DNA of 16,597 nucleotides from Desulfocapsa sp. GTDB taxonomy: Bacteria; Desulfobacterota; Desulfobulbia; Desulfobulbales; Desulfocapsaceae. The position numbers and the translations under genes were made by a program. How positions within the stretch are numbered: the stretch's first letter is position 1; the number at the start of each line of letters is the position of its first letter. Positions 14,089-16,597 of this stretch are shown here, one piece after another. The notes below the pieces were generated by a model that saw only the letters and a list, made by a program, of their open reading frames with translations, was not told where the DNA came from and made no database searches. The stretch covers positions 1-16,597 of the forward strand of contig JAOZLM010000018.1 in the NCBI GenBank assembly GCA_029934815.1, read 5' to 3'.

Positions 14089-16026
14089 TTGAAATTATTA
14101 CGCATCAGTATAGTTTTTCTCATCCTCATTGGCCTTGGCCTCTGGGGACTGTACGCTCAACGCCTGACACTTACTGAGCGTGTACTTCTTGACAGAATTT
14201 CTAAAACAGGATGCACTGGTACTGAGCTGATAATTGACGCTATCAGCTTAAACTCAGTTTCTATCGCCTCATTTCACACTTCCCTCCCCGATGGTCCCTT
14301 ACAGCAGGTAAACCTTAAAAATCTTATCCTGCAATTCAAACCTGGAGAAGTTCTTAATGGTTCCGTTGAAAAACTTTCAATCGAATCACTTCACCTGCAA
14401 GTGGATCCAAAACAAAAGGTCGAATCGAATAAATCAGCACTCCCCTTCGCAACAATCAGACAATATATTCCTCAAGATGTTTCCATTAAAAATGTAACTG
14501 TTACAACACCGGATTTGTCTCTGAATATTCCATTACAGCTAAACCTTAAAAACAGAAAAAATATTCCGCTGGCAGTAAACATTGGTTTCAACAGGGATAA
14601 AGTTACATTCCAGGAATGGCAGCTTGAAAACGTAAAAGGGGATATTTCTCTTTCTACAGAGGATGGCAAAAGAATAACTATAGAAGATTCATCAATATTT
14701 CAATTTAGCAGTGTGGCAAATAAACAATCATCTGCCAGCAACTGCCTCTTCTCGTTTTCTGCTCTATTACAGAAAGATTTAGAAACAGACGGCTGGCAAC
14801 TTCTTCAATCCAACATACTTGCAAGCACAGAAGGTATTAAACATAACGATATTACTATTCATCCCTCACCTGTCAGCTTTGACGTACAGGGACAAACTCT
14901 CCCGCTCCAACTCCATGCAAAACTTCATGGTGACGAATTAAGTATTCAGCAAAAAGAGAAGCATTTCATTTTTCAGGAAATCCAGTCCACTCTGCTGGCA
15001 AATGAGAAAGATATAGATCTCAAAGTACAATTTCTTCCAGAAATAGTGCCAGTACTAATTCAAACCAGTATCAAACATAACCTTGCAAAAGGACTCGGAA
15101 CGGCCAAAGTTTCGACCAGTCAGCCAGTTAATTTACAGGAACAGAACGATTCAGTACAGAAACTCTTACAGAGTGTTAAGCTGCCACTCATCATAAGCGA
15201 TGGACTCATTAAAGCGACAGGCAACATACAATGGAGTGATGCAAAACTTCAACAAGTTCAGGCATCTTTTAATCTCAGAAATGGTGCAGGAAATTACGGA
15301 AAAACACTATTCAACGGTCTTGTTATTCAGCAGGATCTGCAACTTTTCCCAAGTATCAAAACACGTTCCAATGGCTATATTTCAGTCTCTGAGATATTTA
15401 ATGGAATCACACTCAGCAACCTCTCCCTGCATAACCAGTTACTCGAAAAAGCTGATTCAAAATTCCCCGAACTGCTGATAGAATCAATCCAGACAGAACT
15501 TTTCGGTGGTATTATCAGTGGTAGTCAAATTGTAATAGACCCACAAGATCCAGTTATTAACAGCCAAATCCAATTAAACAGAATCGATCTCCAGAAAATC
15601 GTAGAACTAAGCAAGGTGAAAGGACTCAATGTCACTGGAATCCTTGACGGCACGATACAGCTAAACGTGAAAAACAACGTTATAACAATTCCAAATGGAG
15701 CAATACACAGTAGAGCACCGGGAGGAACCATCAATTATTTTCCACCCGGTGGGAGCGCACATTACTCCACCCTTCCCGCCTATGCGTTAAAAGCACTTGA
15801 GGAATTCAATTACTACACTCTTGCAGCAACGCCTACGTATTATGAAGATGGTACACTGAATATTGCAATTCATATGGAAGGACACAGCCCGCCACTGGAA
15901 ACGGAAAGGCCAGTCCATCTGAACCTGAATACAGAGCAAAATATTCTTTCCCTTCTGGAAAGCCTTCGCTATAGTAATAAAATAACAGACAAACTCGAAC
16001 AGCAGCTGCAGACTCCCCCCCGATAA
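14089..16026 (+). CDS. ydbH: YdbH-like AsmA-type envelope protein (lipid transport between membranes)
   Basis: YdbH is a bitopic inner-membrane protein with a long beta-rich periplasmic part. In Escherichia coli it partners YnbE and is redundant with TamB and YhdP in phospholipid transport to the outer membrane. Here the chosen TTG gives 645 residues with a signal anchor at about 5-22 (ISIVFLILIGLGLWGLYA). A repetitive beta-strand region follows, then the conserved C-terminal YdbH domain (about 510-645): GGTIN near 545, YFPPGG and RPVHLNLN (607-614). It is clearly shorter than E. coli YdbH (about 880), implying a shorter groove. Start choice is uncertain: TTG at 14014 is the only alternative retaining the anchor and would overlap yhbY by 71 nt; neither has a clear ribosome-binding site. 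The assignment is strengthened by ynbE and ydbL directly downstream. Confidence 0.88.
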   Translation: MKLLRISIVFLILIGLGLWGLYAQRLTLTERVLLDRISKTGCTGTELIIDAISLNSVSIASFHTSLPDGPLQQVNLKNLILQFKPGEVLNGSVEKLSIESLHLQVDPKQKVESNKSALPFATIRQYIPQDVSIKNVTVTTPDLSLNIPLQLNLKNRKNIPLAVNIGFNRDKVTFQEWQLENVKGDISLSTEDGKRITIEDSSIFQFSSVANKQSSASNCLFSFSALLQKDLETDGWQLLQSNILASTEGIKHNDITIHPSPVSFDVQGQTLPLQLHAKLHGDELSIQQKEKHFIFQEIQSTLLANEKDIDLKVQFLPEIVPVLIQTSIKHNLAKGLGTAKVSTSQPVNLQEQNDSVQKLLQSVKLPLIISDGLIKATGNIQWSDAKLQQVQASFNLRNGAGNYGKTLFNGLVIQQDLQLFPSIKTRSNGYISVSEIFNGITLSNLSLHNQLLEKADSKFPELLIESIQTELFGGIISGSQIVIDPQDPVINSQIQLNRIDLQKIVELSKVKGLNVTGILDGTIQLNVKNNVITIPNGAIHSRAPGGTINYFPPGGSAHYSTLPAYALKALEEFNYYTLAATPTYYEDGTLNIAIHMEGHSPPLETERPVHLNLNTEQNILSLLESLRYSNKITDKLEQQLQTPPR

Positions 16027-16058
16027 ATTAACCAAAAGAAATAAGAGGGCTCACTATT

Positions 16059-16247
16059 ATGCGCACAAACTGCTTTATCATCCTACTCTGCATATTCTTT
16101 TTTGCAGGATGTTCCCCCACTGTAAAAGTGGCAGCACCGGATAAACCAATCACCATTAATCTTAATGTTAAAATCGAACATCATATAAAAGTGCAGGTTG
16201 AAAAAGACCTTGATGATGTCTTAAGTCAGGATAGCGGCTTATTTTAA
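16059..16247 (+). CDS. ynbE: YnbE-like small outer-membrane lipoprotein
   Basis: This 62-residue lipoprotein has a short signal peptide (1-17) and lipobox FAGC (Cys18). The mature part carries the YnbE signature VAAPDKPITINLNVKIEH (24-41), then a charged segment ending in SGLF. In Escherichia coli, YnbE sits in the outer membrane and is thought to add beta-strands to the C-terminal end of YdbH, completing the bridge between membranes. The match in length, motif and position is close. An AAGAGG ribosome-binding site lies about 10 nt before the ATG. The gene is 32 nt after ydbH and 24 nt before ydbL, so one transcript is expected. Confidence 0.93.
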   Translation: MRTNCFIILLCIFFFAGCSPTVKVAAPDKPITINLNVKIEHHIKVQVEKDLDDVLSQDSGLF

Positions 16248-16271
16248 CCATGCGCTTATAAGGAGAAATTC

Positions 16272-16595
16272 ATGAAAAAAATCATTTACTCACTTATCTT
16301 CGGCCTTATTGTACTTACCGGAACAGCCCACGCACTGGATCTTCGTGGTGCAAAAACACAAGGACTGGTTGGAGAAACAGCTACAGGGTATCTTGCTCCA
16401 GTAAATACCACCGATCAGGCCGTTAAGAAGCTTGTTGCCGATATAAATTCAAAACGTAAAGCTCATTATCAGGGAATTGCAAAAGACAACAAAACCCCCT
16501 TGCAGACTGTTGAGCAACTGGCCGGAAAAAAAGCCATGGCCAAGACACCTGCCGGACAATATATAAACAATGGCTCCGGCTGGAAAAAGAAGTAA
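16272..16595 (+). CDS. ydbL: YdbL-like periplasmic protein (DUF1318)
   Basis: A 107-residue secreted protein with a clear signal peptide (MKKIIYSLIFGLIVLTGTAHA, core 3-21) and likely cut after AHA (21). The mature part is small, Lys-rich and fits DUF1318: LRGAKTQGLVGETATGYL near its start, DINSKRKAHYQGIAKD in the middle, and a C-terminal AGQYI-NNG-W segment. In Escherichia coli YdbL is the third member of the ydbH-ynbE-ydbL operon and is thought to modulate the YdbH-YnbE interaction. A strong AAGGAG ribosome-binding site precedes the ATG. The stop codon falls two bases before the window end, so any further operon members are not visible. Confidence 0.92.
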   Translation: MKKIIYSLIFGLIVLTGTAHALDLRGAKTQGLVGETATGYLAPVNTTDQAVKKLVADINSKRKAHYQGIAKDNKTPLQTVEQLAGKKAMAKTPAGQYINNGSGWKKK

Positions 16596-16597
16596 GA

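Overview
The window looks like the chromosome of a Gram-negative (diderm) bacterium of moderate-to-low GC. It encodes several outer-membrane-type lipoproteins, an MltD-type lytic transglycosylase, a bifunctional class A penicillin-binding protein and a YdbH/YnbE/YdbL envelope-lipid module. Protein style and gene order suggest a Desulfobulbales-like (former deltaproteobacterial) organism. That placement is inference; the window has no 16S rRNA gene or other decisive marker. No phage, IS transposase, CRISPR array or tRNA was seen.

Layout, left to right. (1) 1-258: the 3' end of an rRNA operon on the + strand, with 23S-5S spacer, 5S rRNA and a strong intrinsic terminator. (2) 259-595: a gene-free gap between convergent units, holding a 78-nt near-perfect palindrome (315-392). 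(3) 596-4801, minus strand: a complete ABC importer operon transcribed as binding protein, terminator/attenuator, fused double permease, ATPase. It has the architecture of the ferric-iron/phosphonate/phosphoglycerate importers, but the binding protein has Phe-Phe at the place I would align with the iron-ligand Tyr-Tyr pair. (4) 5090-6952, minus: a large lipoprotein with TPR-like helical repeats, function unknown. (5) 7130-10474, minus: a bifunctional penicillin-binding protein of unusual size (about 1,114 aa) with all catalytic motifs and a roughly 230-residue insertion inside the transpeptidase domain. (6) 10475-10702: a divergent promoter region. (7) 10703-12454, plus: an MltD-like lytic transglycosylase with three LysM repeats, closed by a strong terminator. 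(8) 12536-16595, plus: a tight five-gene run of TraB-family membrane protein, YhbY-like RNA-binding protein, YdbH, YnbE and YdbL.

How the genes fit together: units 4 to 8 are mostly cell-envelope functions. The PBP builds peptidoglycan and MltD cuts it, and the two are transcribed divergently from one short region. YdbH (inner-membrane anchored), YnbE (small outer-membrane lipoprotein) and YdbL (periplasmic) form the module that in Escherichia coli is implicated in moving phospholipid between the two membranes. Here it is linked to a TraB/Tiki-superfamily membrane protein and a ribosome-associated YhbY protein. The best candidates for new biology are that linkage, the PBP insertion and the unassigned TPR lipoprotein.
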